DNA of 38,241 nucleotides from Armatimonadota bacterium. Its GTDB lineage: Bacteria > Armatimonadota > UBA5829 > DSUL01. The stretch is from the NCBI GenBank assembly GCA_020846715.1, contig JADLDK010000008.1, positions 1-38,241 on the forward strand, in the 5' to 3' direction. Made by a program: the position numbers and the translations under genes. The notes beneath the pieces were generated by a model. The model ran no database searches, was not told the origin of the DNA, and saw nothing but the letters and a program-made list of their open reading frames with translations. Positions 1 to 8,047 of the stretch are shown piece after piece (position 1 is the first letter of the stretch; each line of letters begins with the position of its first letter).

Positions 1-765
1 GGCTGGAAGGGGCTCATCAACGACCCAAACATGGATGGCACCTTTGACATTGCATCGGGTTTGCGAAAGGCTAGAAAGCTGATTCTTCAGCTCGGGGAAA
101 TGGGATTGCCAGCAGGCACCGAAATGCTTGACCCGATCAGCCCGCCTTACTTCTCAGACCTCGTGACCTGGGCCTCCATAGGCGCACGGACTACGGAGTC
201 GCAGACTCATCGTCAGATGGCCAGCGGTCTCTCCATGCCTATCGGATACAAAAACAGCACGGATGGAGATATCCAGACGGCTATTGATGCCGTTGAAGCA
301 TCACGCCACTCTCACAGTTTTCTGGGCATTGATATGGACGGGCAGACGTGCATTGTCAATACAAAAGGCAATCCGCTCGGGCATCTGATTTTGCGCGGTG
401 GCAGGTCTGGTCCTAATTACGACAGCGCCAGCATCGCCGCGGCTGCTGAGCAGTTTCGCAAGCGGGGAATCACTCACCGGGTGATGGTGGATTGCAGCCA
501 TGCCAATTCCAACAAGCAGTATTGGCGGCAGGAAGAGGTGTGGAGGAGTGTAGTCGATCAGATTGTCTCGGGAGGAGAGAATCTTCTGGGTATGATGCTG
601 GAGAGCAACCTCAGCGAAGGCAGTCAGAAGATACCCGCGGACAAATCCAAGTTGCAGTACGGAGTGTCGATCACGGACGGCTGCATCGGATGGGAGAAAA
701 CGGTGGAACTCATTCATCTCGCCGCAGATAGCCTCAGATCTCTACCGGTCACTTCCGGGGCCTGA
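1..765 (+). CDS. aroF: DAHP synthase, class I (5'-truncated by window edge)
   Basis: 3-Deoxy-D-arabino-heptulosonate-7-phosphate synthase condenses PEP with erythrose 4-phosphate, the first step of the shikimate pathway in the cytoplasm. The frame is open from base 1 and gives 254 residues, so about 95 N-terminal residues are outside the window. Visible family marks are GARTTESQ, the GFKN-like segment GYKNSTDG, and the three C-terminal metal-site motifs SHAN, MLESNL and ITDGCIGWE. These correspond to the His, Glu and Asp ligands of the E. coli AroFGH enzymes; the Cys ligand would lie upstream. Identity as an AroFGH-type enzyme is secure. Which paralogue or feedback type it is cannot be told, because the regulatory N-terminus is missing. 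No partner gene of the pathway is next to it. Confidence 0.93.
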   Translation, partial: GWKGLINDPNMDGTFDIASGLRKARKLILQLGEMGLPAGTEMLDPISPPYFSDLVTWASIGARTTESQTHRQMASGLSMPIGYKNSTDGDIQTAIDAVEASRHSHSFLGIDMDGQTCIVNTKGNPLGHLILRGGRSGPNYDSASIAAAAEQFRKRGITHRVMVDCSHANSNKQYWRQEEVWRSVVDQIVSGGENLLGMMLESNLSEGSQKIPADKSKLQYGVSITDGCIGWEKTVELIHLAADSLRSLPVTSGA

Positions 766-878
766 TTCCTGCTTTCGCCTGTTTGACCTGTGTGGAGCAC
801 GCGCAAGAGTCCTGCAAGCTATCGAGATCGTTGGCCCGCAAGATAGTTTCTATGGCGTGGACGGCTGCCTGGCGTGAG

Positions 879-894
879 CTTTTACGGGTAAAAG
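879..894. promoter_or_regulatory. Perfect inverted repeat upstream of czcD
   Basis: CTTTTAC-GG-GTAAAAG is a perfect 7-bp inverted repeat with a 2-bp centre. It lies just upstream of a -10-like TACAAT (899-904) and 31 bp before the czcD start. Its place and symmetry suit an operator for a metal-responsive or other dimeric repressor. No convincing -35 hexamer was found at the right distance. The regulator is not in the window and the role is inferred. Confidence 0.3.
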
Positions 895-925
895 AAACTA
901 CAATCCACCTCTCAGCAGGGCATCT

Positions 926-1852
926 ATGAGTTCGGAACATACGCACAGTCATACCGCGGGTGCATCAGAGCGCGCCCTCCGCATTGCTCTGGCAGTCACT
1001 GCAACCTACCTCGCTGTTGAAATCGCGGCCGGAATATTCACCGGGTCACTTGCACTGCTGTCTGACGCCGCTCACATGTTTACCGATGCTTCAGCGTTGG
1101 TGATCGCAATCGTCGCGCTCAGGCTGGCCAGGCGGCCGGCAGACAGTCACCGCACGTACGGATACTACCGTTTTGAGATACTGGCGGCTGCCGTGAACGC
1201 GGCCGTGCTGATCGTTGTTGGTTTTTTGATTCTTGTCGAAGCATACCGGAGACTTCACAGCCCTGCGGAGCTCAAAAGTGGATGGATGCTTGGCGTCGCC
1301 GTTGTGGGTCTCATTGCCAACTTCACAAGTTGGCGGGTTCTGCAGTCTGGCGCCAGCGATAGTCTGAATCTGAAAGCAGCCTATCTGGAAGTCCTGAGTG
1401 ACATGCTGGGGTCACTGGCGGTGATCCTCGGGGCGGTCGTCATCAGACTGACAGGTTGGTGGCAGACAGATCCGGTTCTTGCCGTTCTGATCGGACTGTG
1501 GGTGCTTCCACGTGCGTGGAGTCTGCTAAGTGAAAGCGTGAGCATTCTCCTGGAGAGTGTCCCACACGGTCTCAGTCTGGACGAGATTCAGCGAGCGCTT
1601 GAGCAGTCACCGGGCGTGAGTGCCGTACACGATTTGCACGTGTGGTCGATATCCAGCGGTCTGGACAGTCTAACTGCGCATGTGGTCATCGACGAAAACG
1701 TCACCGACGCCCGACACCTGCCCACAGCGCTTTCAAGGATGCTGGAAGAACGCTTCGGAATTACTCATTCCACGGTTCAGATTGAAAGCCACGCCTGCTC
1801 AGCAGAAACCGGATGCGCGCTGGCTACTGTTGGCGTTCAGAGGCGTGCGTAG
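926..1852 (+). CDS. czcD: CDF-family divalent metal exporter, CzcD type
   Basis: This is a cation diffusion facilitator, an inner-membrane Zn2+/Co2+/Cd2+-proton antiporter of 308 residues, normal for the family. A His-containing N-terminus (HTHSH) is followed by six hydrophobic segments up to about residue 205 and a cytoplasmic C-terminal domain. The membrane metal site is visible as D47/H50xxxD54 (SDAAHMFTD) in helix 2 and E155xxxD159 (EVLSD) in helix 5. Many family members have His at the position of E155; the Glu version is, to my recollection, shared with CzcD of Cupriavidus, which the rest of the protein also resembles. The C-terminal part contains HDLHVW and a TVQIE segment typical of the family. 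The ATG follows a weak AGCAGGG ribosome site. The gene stands alone, with the repeat at 879-894 as a possible operator. Confidence 0.92.
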   Translation: MSSEHTHSHTAGASERALRIALAVTATYLAVEIAAGIFTGSLALLSDAAHMFTDASALVIAIVALRLARRPADSHRTYGYYRFEILAAAVNAAVLIVVGFLILVEAYRRLHSPAELKSGWMLGVAVVGLIANFTSWRVLQSGASDSLNLKAAYLEVLSDMLGSLAVILGAVVIRLTGWWQTDPVLAVLIGLWVLPRAWSLLSESVSILLESVPHGLSLDEIQRALEQSPGVSAVHDLHVWSISSGLDSLTAHVVIDENVTDARHLPTALSRMLEERFGITHSTVQIESHACSAETGCALATVGVQRRA

Positions 1853-1908
1853 GGAGTTCGTCCCTTGATTACACCCGCAGCCGTGGCAACCCTCTATCTG
1901 CCGTGCAG

Positions 1909-2181
1909 CTAATCCGGTCCTTCCTCGTCGCCGAGCCGTGACCAGGCCTCCAGAATATCGTCGTGAAAGCGCCCGCCGCGCTCCTCTGTTTCGGGCTTTT
2001 CACGGATCGTAAAGACGTGAGTAATGGGAAACCAGAACGCGTCGGCTTCTTCGCCCAGGTCGGGATCAATCGCGCGCACCTTCATCAACCCGCCCTCAAC
2101 GGAAACGATGCGATAATCACCCTCACCGCCCTTTCCGCTGTCGAACTTCAGATAGACCTTTTTACCATCCAGGCTATGCAT
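1909..2181 (-). CDS. Small acidic protein of unknown function
   Basis: A 90-residue ORF on the minus strand, convergent with czcD and divergent from mscL. I do not recognise the family. The first 60 residues alternate short beta-like stretches (KKVYLKF, YRIVSV, LMKVRAI, FWFPITHVFTI), as in small SH3- or Sm-like barrels. The last 30 residues are charged and acidic and look disordered. The ATG has an upstream GAGGA about 10 nt away on the minus strand, which supports translation. A + strand ORF covers the same bases but lacks a ribosome site and has poorer composition. No catalytic motif, signal peptide or membrane segment is visible. Confidence 0.6.
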   Translation of the reverse strand: MHSLDGKKVYLKFDSGKGGEGDYRIVSVEGGLMKVRAIDPDLGEEADAFWFPITHVFTIREKPETEERGGRFHDDILEAWSRLGDEEGPD

Positions 2182-2221
2182 GCCCTAACATTCCTCACAC
2201 TCTGCGAATTCGCCTGCGGAC

Positions 2222-2250
2222 TTGGCGCAAGGCCGGGGCAGTGATAGAAT
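2222..2250 (+). promoter_or_regulatory. Candidate sigma70 promoter for mscL
   Basis: TTGGCG (2222-2227), a 17-bp spacer and TAGAAT (2245-2250) form a plausible housekeeping promoter about 95 bp before the mscL start, in the divergent gap with the minus-strand small gene. Assigned by hexamer match and position only. Confidence 0.45.
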
Positions 2251-2343
2251 ACGCCAAAGAGTTTCAGCTTCCGTTGCGTACACCTGGTAGGTCGGGCTGA
2301 AAACGGCGTGGCGTTCTACCTTCATAGAAGCAGGAGTCAAGAC

Positions 2344-2781
2344 ATGATCAAAGAGTTCAAAGAGTTCATTATGAAGGGCAACATGCTGGATATGGCCATT
2401 GGCATTATCCTGGGTGTGGCCTTTGGGGCTGTTGTCTCGTCACTGGTTGCAGACGTTATCACTCCTCCCATTGGACTAATACTGGGGCATGTGGACTTCT
2501 CGAACCTGTACGTCAACCTCTCCGGGAAGGAATATGCCAGCCTGGGTGAAGCCGTCGGGGCTGGGGCGCCTGTTATCAGATACGGACAGTTCTTGAATAC
2601 GCTCATCAACTTTCTGATTGTCTCGCTTGTGCTGTTCTTCATCGTCAAGGCCGTTAACGCAATGCGCAAACAACCTGAAGCAGCCCCTTCCGAATCCACA
2701 TGTCCGTTTTGCCTGAGTTCGGTGCCTGCAAAGGCGACTCGCTGCCCGCACTGCACATCACAGCTTGAACCGCCTGCCTGA
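2344..2781 (+). CDS. mscL: Large-conductance mechanosensitive channel MscL with C-terminal zinc ribbon
   Basis: Inner-membrane channel that opens under membrane tension to release solutes during osmotic downshock; it works as a homopentamer. The start is ATG 2344, preceded by AGCAGGAG; an in-frame start at 2308 lacks a ribosome site and would add a non-conserved extension. The 145-residue product has the classic N-terminal amphipathic helix (IKEFKEFIMKGN), the pore helix (DMAIGIILGVAFGAVV), a periplasmic loop and a second helix near residues 82-103. After the second helix, at about residues 118-137, is a CPFC...CPHC segment that would bind one zinc ion as a rubredoxin-knuckle ribbon. E. coli MscL has no such ribbon, but I recall similar tails in other bacteria. 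The gene appears monocistronic. Confidence 0.95.
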   Translation: MIKEFKEFIMKGNMLDMAIGIILGVAFGAVVSSLVADVITPPIGLILGHVDFSNLYVNLSGKEYASLGEAVGAGAPVIRYGQFLNTLINFLIVSLVLFFIVKAVNAMRKQPEAAPSESTCPFCLSSVPAKATRCPHCTSQLEPPA

Positions 2782-3120
2782 ATCCTAGTGGTATCTGCTG
2801 CGTGTGCATGCGCAAGCCTCGATAATCTAGTGCTTCCCTAATTGTTTGTGGATGAGGTGCGAGACCAACAATAGCTCTCGCGCGCACGTAACATCGCGTG
2901 AGAATCAACTATTCTGACTGAAGTTGCGCTGGCCGTTTTTTCCAGAGAACTGACAAAAATTCACGGGTTGCTCCAGAGTAGCGGCTAATGTTCGAAGGTG
3001 TTTCATCCCTGGGCGTAGCAGAGTGTGACGGAAACCGAGTCACGGGCGTCAAATCCTCGTAGTACGCCGGGTTTTTTCGACGAGGGATATCTGGCATAAC
3101 CCCTGTAGAAGGTGATTTTC
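2782..3120. other. Intergenic region with a structured leader candidate (3011-3086)
   Basis: No gene is seen between mscL and the glycosidase gene. Near the 3' end are several nested inverted repeats: GGCGTA (3012-3017) with TACGCC (3063-3068), followed by GGG and six T; a small hairpin GTGAC (3025-3029) with GTCAC (3039-3043); and CCTCGT (3055-3060) with ACGAGG (3080-3085). The first and third pairings overlap and cannot form together. That is the layout of a switchable leader or attenuator before the glycosidase gene. I could not match it to a known riboswitch. Confidence 0.35.
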
Positions 3121-5301
3121 ATGCCCCACACTGTCCACGCCCCAAAAACGGCCCTGGCCTGCGCGTTCGTCTGTCTGATTGCCGCCCCTGCGTCAGCGGG
3201 CATCACTGTCGACGCCTCCGCAGCTGGCAAGCCAATCAGTCCGCTCGTCTACGGTTCTCAGATTCCCTGGCCTCGACAGGGAGCGGGCATCATGGAAAAC
3301 AGCTATGGGCGGCTGAACCAACCGCTGAAGTACAGCGAGTTCGTCCTGCAAAAAGCCCGTGAAATGAAGCTTTCTACACTGCGCTTCCACGGAGATAACG
3401 TCTACAACTTCAGAGATGGCATCGGGCCTTTTGTCGACCGCCCGGGACGGGCGTTTTCTCACTACACGAACACGATTTGGACCAACGACTTTGGGACAGA
3501 CGAGTTCATCTCCGTGTGCCGTGCCATTCAGGCGGAGCCTGTTATAGTGGCTCCGTACCTGGCCGAACGAGCCCACGTCCCAAACGCTCCAATCGGAGAT
3601 CAACTCTGTGCGAACTGGGTTGAGTACTGTAACGGACAGAGTCCGGGCCTTGCCTACGGTCAACAGCGCGGATGGCAGCCGACTACTTTCAGTCCCTCAG
3701 CAATTGGATTTCCGCTCTGGCAGGCGGGTACGATGTATCAGTTTGGGGACAAAGTGCGGGCGGGTGATGCGCACGGTGGTCTGTACCAGTGCATTCAGCC
3801 GCATCGGGGATCTGACATCAACCGGCCTGGCTTTGACAACCGCTACGCCAGCTTTTGGAAGCTGCTGCCGGCGGAGGAGATAGCAGTACCCGGAAGGTCA
3901 TGGCTGTCGACGGAAGCCGCGCCAGCGGGATATTTCGCGTGGCTCCGCGAATACTTCGGGCACGCTGAGCCGTACAACGTCAAATACTGGGAGATTGGCA
4001 ACGAAATTCACGCGTGGTGGGGCCGCACGCCACGCAATGTCTGGGCCGACCCTCCAGCGTACAGGGACAACTTCGTCAAGATCGTGAACAAGATGAAGGC
4101 AATTGATCCGACCATCAAATGCGGAATCGCCGTACCGGGACCGCGTTATTCTGGATGGCGCAACTACTACCCTTCACACGCAGACTGGACCAAAGGAGTT
4201 CTGGGGACTCCGGGTAACTATTCGACTGCTTACAACGCCGCGGACTTCATTATCTGGCACGTCGAAAACAGCCCCGACGAACCAAACCTCACTAACCCGA
4301 ACAGCGAATACGCTCAGCTTTTTGCTATGCAGACGCAACTGGAACAGGTGACAAGGCCCTTCATGCAGGACTATCTCAAGCCTGTGATGATCACTGAATC
4401 GAACGTGAAGTACGGACTCTACTTCGGTGCAGATGAAAAGTACAAAGTGCACGAACACCGGTTGAAGTCGGGATTAGCCATTGCAAGGCTCATGAATGTT
4501 TATCTGCGGCTCGGGATGATGGCAGTGCATCAGATATACTTTGCCGAAGCAGGAGCGTGGTTTGAAACGAGCCTTATGAGAATGGTCTTCGACGACACTG
4601 CGCTGGACGGGCGAAACCGAGTTGGAGTGACTCCAACCTATCTTGCGATGAAGCTGTACAGCACGCTGGGTCGCGGGGACCTGCTACCACTCACTATGAC
4701 AGCCCAGTCGAATCTGGACGCCGTCGCCGTGCGCAATCCTCTGGATGGTTCAGTCAAGCTGTTTGTTGTGAACTCATCGCCTTCCGTCGCTGAGTCAGCT
4801 GCAATCACTCTCGGTGGCTTCACGCCAGAAACCTCTGCCACGGTCTACACGCTCAACAGCAGCGCGGGAATGGAAGCCTATAACGAAGACAACCCGTCTA
4901 CTGTGCAGACCACGCAGAGCGCGCTTCAGTTGGACGACTCTGCTTTCACGTATGTCTTCCCTGCGCATTCACTGACGGTTATCGACATGCCCAAAGGGCA
5001 CGCGATACTGGCATCATCACCGCCTGCGCCCAATCCGATCGACATGCGCGTGACCAGTGATTCCGGAAGCGCCCAGCCCGGACAGACAGTTGTCTACAAC
5101 ATCGCCTGCAAAAACAAAAGCGTGGACGCAGTCGCCAAAGCGGATGTCTCTTTCGACATACCAGCCGGAACAGACTACATTGCCGGTAGCGCTGTTCCAT
5201 CGGGAGTGTATTCGGAGACAACCAGCAAGGTGACCTGGACTCTTACCAACTTGCAGCCTGGAGAGACGCGTAACCTTCGCTGCTCGATTCGCGTGCGCTG
5301 A
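3121..5301 (+). CDS. Secreted GH51-like glycoside hydrolase with inserted carbohydrate-binding module and DUF11 tail
   Basis: Predicted secreted enzyme acting on a polysaccharide, closest by eye to alpha-L-arabinofuranosidase-type clan GH-A proteins. The start is ATG 3121 with AAGGTG seven bases upstream; an in-frame GTG at 3112 overlaps that site. Residues 1-26 are a signal peptide ending ASA. The TIM barrel covers about 27-490: the acid/base is probably E295 in EIGNE and the nucleophile E426 in MITES. A segment at about 198-248 with the W..G..Y..G..V....Y.C...H......W pattern of CBM5/12 chitin-binding modules interrupts the barrel. Residues 500-625 look like the C-terminal beta-sandwich and 636-726 a DUF11 domain. 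The DUF11 domain stops short at 5299; the -1 frame continues it (see 5302-5456). Substrate not known; the neighbouring polysaccharide genes suggest surface-polymer turnover. Confidence 0.75.
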   Translation: MPHTVHAPKTALACAFVCLIAAPASAGITVDASAAGKPISPLVYGSQIPWPRQGAGIMENSYGRLNQPLKYSEFVLQKAREMKLSTLRFHGDNVYNFRDGIGPFVDRPGRAFSHYTNTIWTNDFGTDEFISVCRAIQAEPVIVAPYLAERAHVPNAPIGDQLCANWVEYCNGQSPGLAYGQQRGWQPTTFSPSAIGFPLWQAGTMYQFGDKVRAGDAHGGLYQCIQPHRGSDINRPGFDNRYASFWKLLPAEEIAVPGRSWLSTEAAPAGYFAWLREYFGHAEPYNVKYWEIGNEIHAWWGRTPRNVWADPPAYRDNFVKIVNKMKAIDPTIKCGIAVPGPRYSGWRNYYPSHADWTKGVLGTPGNYSTAYNAADFIIWHVENSPDEPNLTNPNSEYAQLFAMQTQLEQVTRPFMQDYLKPVMITESNVKYGLYFGADEKYKVHEHRLKSGLAIARLMNVYLRLGMMAVHQIYFAEAGAWFETSLMRMVFDDTALDGRNRVGVTPTYLAMKLYSTLGRGDLLPLTMTAQSNLDAVAVRNPLDGSVKLFVVNSSPSVAESAAITLGGFTPETSATVYTLNSSAGMEAYNEDNPSTVQTTQSALQLDDSAFTYVFPAHSLTVIDMPKGHAILASSPPAPNPIDMRVTSDSGSAQPGQTVVYNIACKNKSVDAVAKADVSFDIPAGTDYIAGSAVPSGVYSETTSKVTWTLTNLQPGETRNLRCSIRVR

Positions 5302-5456
5302 GCCCACAAGGCGCGTATGTCCTGATGCGCCTGCTCACCGACAGTGATGGAGACCCCTTGTCATCGGGTTCACAGCCTTGGGGCGCCACGCTGAGTGACC
5401 TGTTTCCGCCAATTCACAGAGCTGATGTGGAAACTGGCAGAGACAAGCCTGCGTAG
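5302..5456 (+). pseudogene. Probable frameshifted C-terminal end of the DUF11 domain
   Basis: Reading the -1 frame across the stop at 5299-5301 gives ALSPQGAYVLMRLLTDSDGD and continues open to a TAG at 5454-5456. That sequence is what a DUF11 domain should have after the GETRNLRCSIRV strand (a Pro-Gly turn, a strand, then TDSDGD). The preceding gene ends exactly where this strand is missing. Either a one-base indel in the GC-rich stretch 5289-5298 truncated the protein by about 50 residues, or the assembly has an error there. The frame is open only from 5274, so it is not an independent gene. Confidence 0.45.
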
Positions 5457-5804
5457 ATATCCCTGATGGAAATTTCGGGCCGCGTTCTTGGAGTACACCT
5501 CTGGACAACGAAGAAGGCTTCCGGAAGTCTGCTCACTCTCCTGTCTGGATTTTCGCTTCTGGAGCGACGATGCCCGCTTCCTGGCGTGAGACACCTTTCG
5601 TCCGCGGAAATGCTGGAGTCGTTCTTTGTCGCTCCGTTGAGAAAAAGATGCCCGCATCTTGCGCCGTGTACGGATACTAACAAGTGGTGGCCAGTCCTGA
5701 GATTGACTCCTCGGGTGGCAGGGTTCTACAGGCTGTTGTAGAAGATTAGTTCTCTGAGTCCGGACGGGCGCCGCCTGGAGAACGATTGGAATCGGGAGGA
5801 CTGC
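5457..5804. other. Intergenic region, no feature recognised
   Basis: About 350 bp between the glycosidase gene and the sugar kinase gene. ORFs on both strands cross it, but they have no ribosome sites and unlikely composition (runs of Arg and Ser, no domain resemblance). I see no clear promoter. The only clear signal is the GGGAGG ribosome site at its 3' end. Confidence 0.5.
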
Positions 5805-6812
5805 ATGATTCGAAGTAAAGCCCCGCTGCGCATCAGCTTTGCAGGAGGAGGAACGGACGTCTCTCCTTACCTTGAAGAGCGGGGTGGCGTTGTGCTGTCT
5901 ACGACCATTAACAAGTACGCCTACGCCACAGTCAATCAGACGAACACCAGCGAGATCTCCGTAACGAGCCTGGACTACGACATCGTAGCCAAGTACAACG
6001 CTGACAGAGAGTTTGTCTACGACGGGGAGCTGGACATTGTAAAGGGGGCCATCAACCACTTTGGTAACGGGCGCGGGATGGATCTCTTTCTGCACTCAGA
6101 TGCACCTCCCGGGTCCGGCCTGGGCTCCTCCTCTACCATGGTCGTGGCTCTGCTTGGCGCTCTGGCCGCACTGTACCGGGAGCCTCTCTCCACCTATGAA
6201 CTCGCACAGGTCGCTTACAAGATCGAGCGCATGGACGTAGGCATTAAGGGTGGCATGCAGGACCAGTATGCGGCCGCATTTGGTGGGTTCAATTTCATTG
6301 AGTTCAGTGCAAATGCGGTCGTTGTCAATCCACTTCGTATCCCATCCCAGAGTCTGAACGAGCTCCAGTACAATCTACTTCTCTGCTATACCGGCAAGAC
6401 GAGACCTTCGGCAAACATTCTGGACAGACAGATCGGGGCCGCTACGGCTCACGCGGATCAGGTCATCCAGAGTCTGGATCAGTCCAAAGTCATTGCCACG
6501 GAGATGAAGAACCATCTCCTGCGTGGTCGATTGAGAGACTTCGGAGATCTGTTGCACGTTGCCTGGGAGGCCAAGAAAAAGCTGGACCCGCAAATATCCA
6601 ACTCGCAGATAGACGATCTGTATGAAGTAGGCAGACAGGCGGGCGCGATTGGTGGAAAAGTTCTAGGGGCGGGTGGCGGTGGATACCTGCTGTTTTATTG
6701 CGATTTTCCGAGGAAACACAAAGTCGCTGAAGCGTTGGAGCGAGCAGGGGGACAGGTGGTAGAGTTCGGATTTGAGTTGTCTGGCGTTCAGAGCTGGGAG
6801 GCTCGCGCTTGA
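5805..6812 (+). CDS. hddA: GHMP-family sugar kinase, HddA-like
   Basis: ATP-dependent cytoplasmic sugar kinase resembling D-glycero-D-manno-heptose 7-phosphate kinase. The 335 residues start with the subgroup signature RSKAPLRISFAGGGTD. The ATP-binding motif PPGSGLGSSST is near residue 102 and the C-terminal GHMP motif GAGGGGYLLFY near 290. ATG 5805 follows GGGAGG. HddA usually prepares heptose-1,7-bisphosphate on the way to GDP-heptose, but none of the partner genes (gmhA, gmhB, hddC) are in the window, so another 1- or 7-sugar phosphate is possible. The stop overlaps the TTG start of the next glycosyltransferase gene, which marks a polysaccharide operon running to 10913. Family certain, substrate uncertain. 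Confidence 0.82.
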   Translation: MIRSKAPLRISFAGGGTDVSPYLEERGGVVLSTTINKYAYATVNQTNTSEISVTSLDYDIVAKYNADREFVYDGELDIVKGAINHFGNGRGMDLFLHSDAPPGSGLGSSSTMVVALLGALAALYREPLSTYELAQVAYKIERMDVGIKGGMQDQYAAAFGGFNFIEFSANAVVVNPLRIPSQSLNELQYNLLLCYTGKTRPSANILDRQIGAATAHADQVIQSLDQSKVIATEMKNHLLRGRLRDFGDLLHVAWEAKKKLDPQISNSQIDDLYEVGRQAGAIGGKVLGAGGGGYLLFYCDFPRKHKVAEALERAGGQVVEFGFELSGVQSWEARA

Positions 6813-8041
6813 GAATTGTCTTTGCCGCCCCCCTCTTTCCACTCCCTCCAGACGGAGGAGCGAAGATCAGGCTGTTGCGCCACCTTGAGGTGCTCAGTGC
6901 GCGGCACGAAGTCACTCTTGTCACAATACCGCGAACCGCCTCAGACTGGAATCTTCTGGAAGAGCTGCGGCGTTACGGTGATCTCATAACAATCGAAGCG
7001 CCACACCGAAGAACGCCTTTTCACCGCGTCGCCTATCGCGGAGTCTACAGGGCGATGGCAGCCTTGCGATCCTGGCCTGTAGATGCGTTTTACGGCTGCC
7101 CGGGGCGCTTCTCAGAGGTTGTGAAGAACCGTGCGCTTCAGACCAATGCCGACCTGGTGCATTACGACTTCTGGTTTGCCGCGCTTGGCGATCTTCACGC
7201 ACAACCCTACCGGCGCGTAGTGCTGGAGCACGACGTGGAATACATACGGCGCAAGCGCGATTATGATACGGCTCCCGCCTCCAAAGCGTCAAAGCTCAAG
7301 CGAATCTGGCTCGCGACGGAACGGGCAGAATGCCAGGTTCTGCGCAGTGTGGACACGATTCTCGCCGTAACAGATCGTGACCGGGATGAGGTTATCGCAG
7401 CCGGGGCGCACCAGGCAATAACATTGCCGACAGGCATTGATACTGAAGTCTGCCGGCCACCTGAGACGGAGCCGTCCGGAAAGAGGTTGGTCTACGTCGG
7501 CGCCTACTCTCACCATCCAAATGTGGACGCTATGCTATGGTTCGCGCGAGAGATTTTTCCAGAAGTCCAAAGACGCCATCCGGACGTAGAGTTATCCATC
7601 GTTGGAAGCCAACCGCCCCCGGAAGTGACCGCGTTGGGATCACTTCCGGGCATAACCGTGACGGGCGCCGTCCCAGATGTGGCGCCATTCATCCAGTCCG
7701 CCAACGTCTCCATTGCCCCTCTGCGTGTTGGAAGCGGGATCAAGGGCAAAATCATCGAAGCGATGGCGTTTGGCCGCCCGGTGGTCACAACATCCGTCGG
7801 CGTGGAAGGAATGAATCTGACCAATGGAGAGAACGTAATCATAGGCGATACAGCCGAGGAGTTTGCCGCAGCTCTGAGCGATTTGTTGTCAGCGCCAGAA
7901 CGGGCTTTGCAGATTGGCCGGGCAGGCAGGCGCCTGGTCGAGGAACGCCACAGCCAGAGCGCTGCCGACGGGAGACTCCTGGATGTCTATGAGCGTGAAG
8001 TGTTTCAAAAGCCTGCTCCAGCCCGATCAGCTCAGGGATAA
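6809..8041 (+). CDS. Family 4 glycosyltransferase
   Basis: Retaining GT-B glycosyltransferase of 410 residues, probably adding a sugar to a lipid-linked polysaccharide intermediate on the inner face of the cytoplasmic membrane. The N-terminal Rossmann domain starts MRIVFAAPLFPLPPDGGAKIR, the hinge region contains LVYVGAYSHHPNVDAM, and the C-terminal nucleotide-sugar site is GSGIKGKIIEAMAFGRPVVT with the family Glu. The layout resembles GT4 enzymes found in exosortase-linked exopolysaccharide loci. It starts with TTG, four bases overlapping the kinase stop (TTGA), so translation is probably coupled. Donor and acceptor cannot be read from the sequence. Confidence 0.87.
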   Translation: MRIVFAAPLFPLPPDGGAKIRLLRHLEVLSARHEVTLVTIPRTASDWNLLEELRRYGDLITIEAPHRRTPFHRVAYRGVYRAMAALRSWPVDAFYGCPGRFSEVVKNRALQTNADLVHYDFWFAALGDLHAQPYRRVVLEHDVEYIRRKRDYDTAPASKASKLKRIWLATERAECQVLRSVDTILAVTDRDRDEVIAAGAHQAITLPTGIDTEVCRPPETEPSGKRLVYVGAYSHHPNVDAMLWFAREIFPEVQRRHPDVELSIVGSQPPPEVTALGSLPGITVTGAVPDVAPFIQSANVSIAPLRVGSGIKGKIIEAMAFGRPVVTTSVGVEGMNLTNGENVIIGDTAEEFAAALSDLLSAPERALQIGRAGRRLVEERHSQSAADGRLLDVYEREVFQKPAPARSAQG

Positions 8042-8047
8042 ATCCGC

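Noticed and set aside
3011..3086. c-di-GMP (GEMM) riboswitch before the glycosidase
   Set aside because: The conserved GGGCAAACC and GGGACGCAAAGCC strands of GEMM are not there; kept only as an unclassified structured region.
5466..5741. 91-codon ORF between the glycosidase and kinase genes
   Set aside because: Composition unlike a protein, no ribosome site, no domain resemblance.
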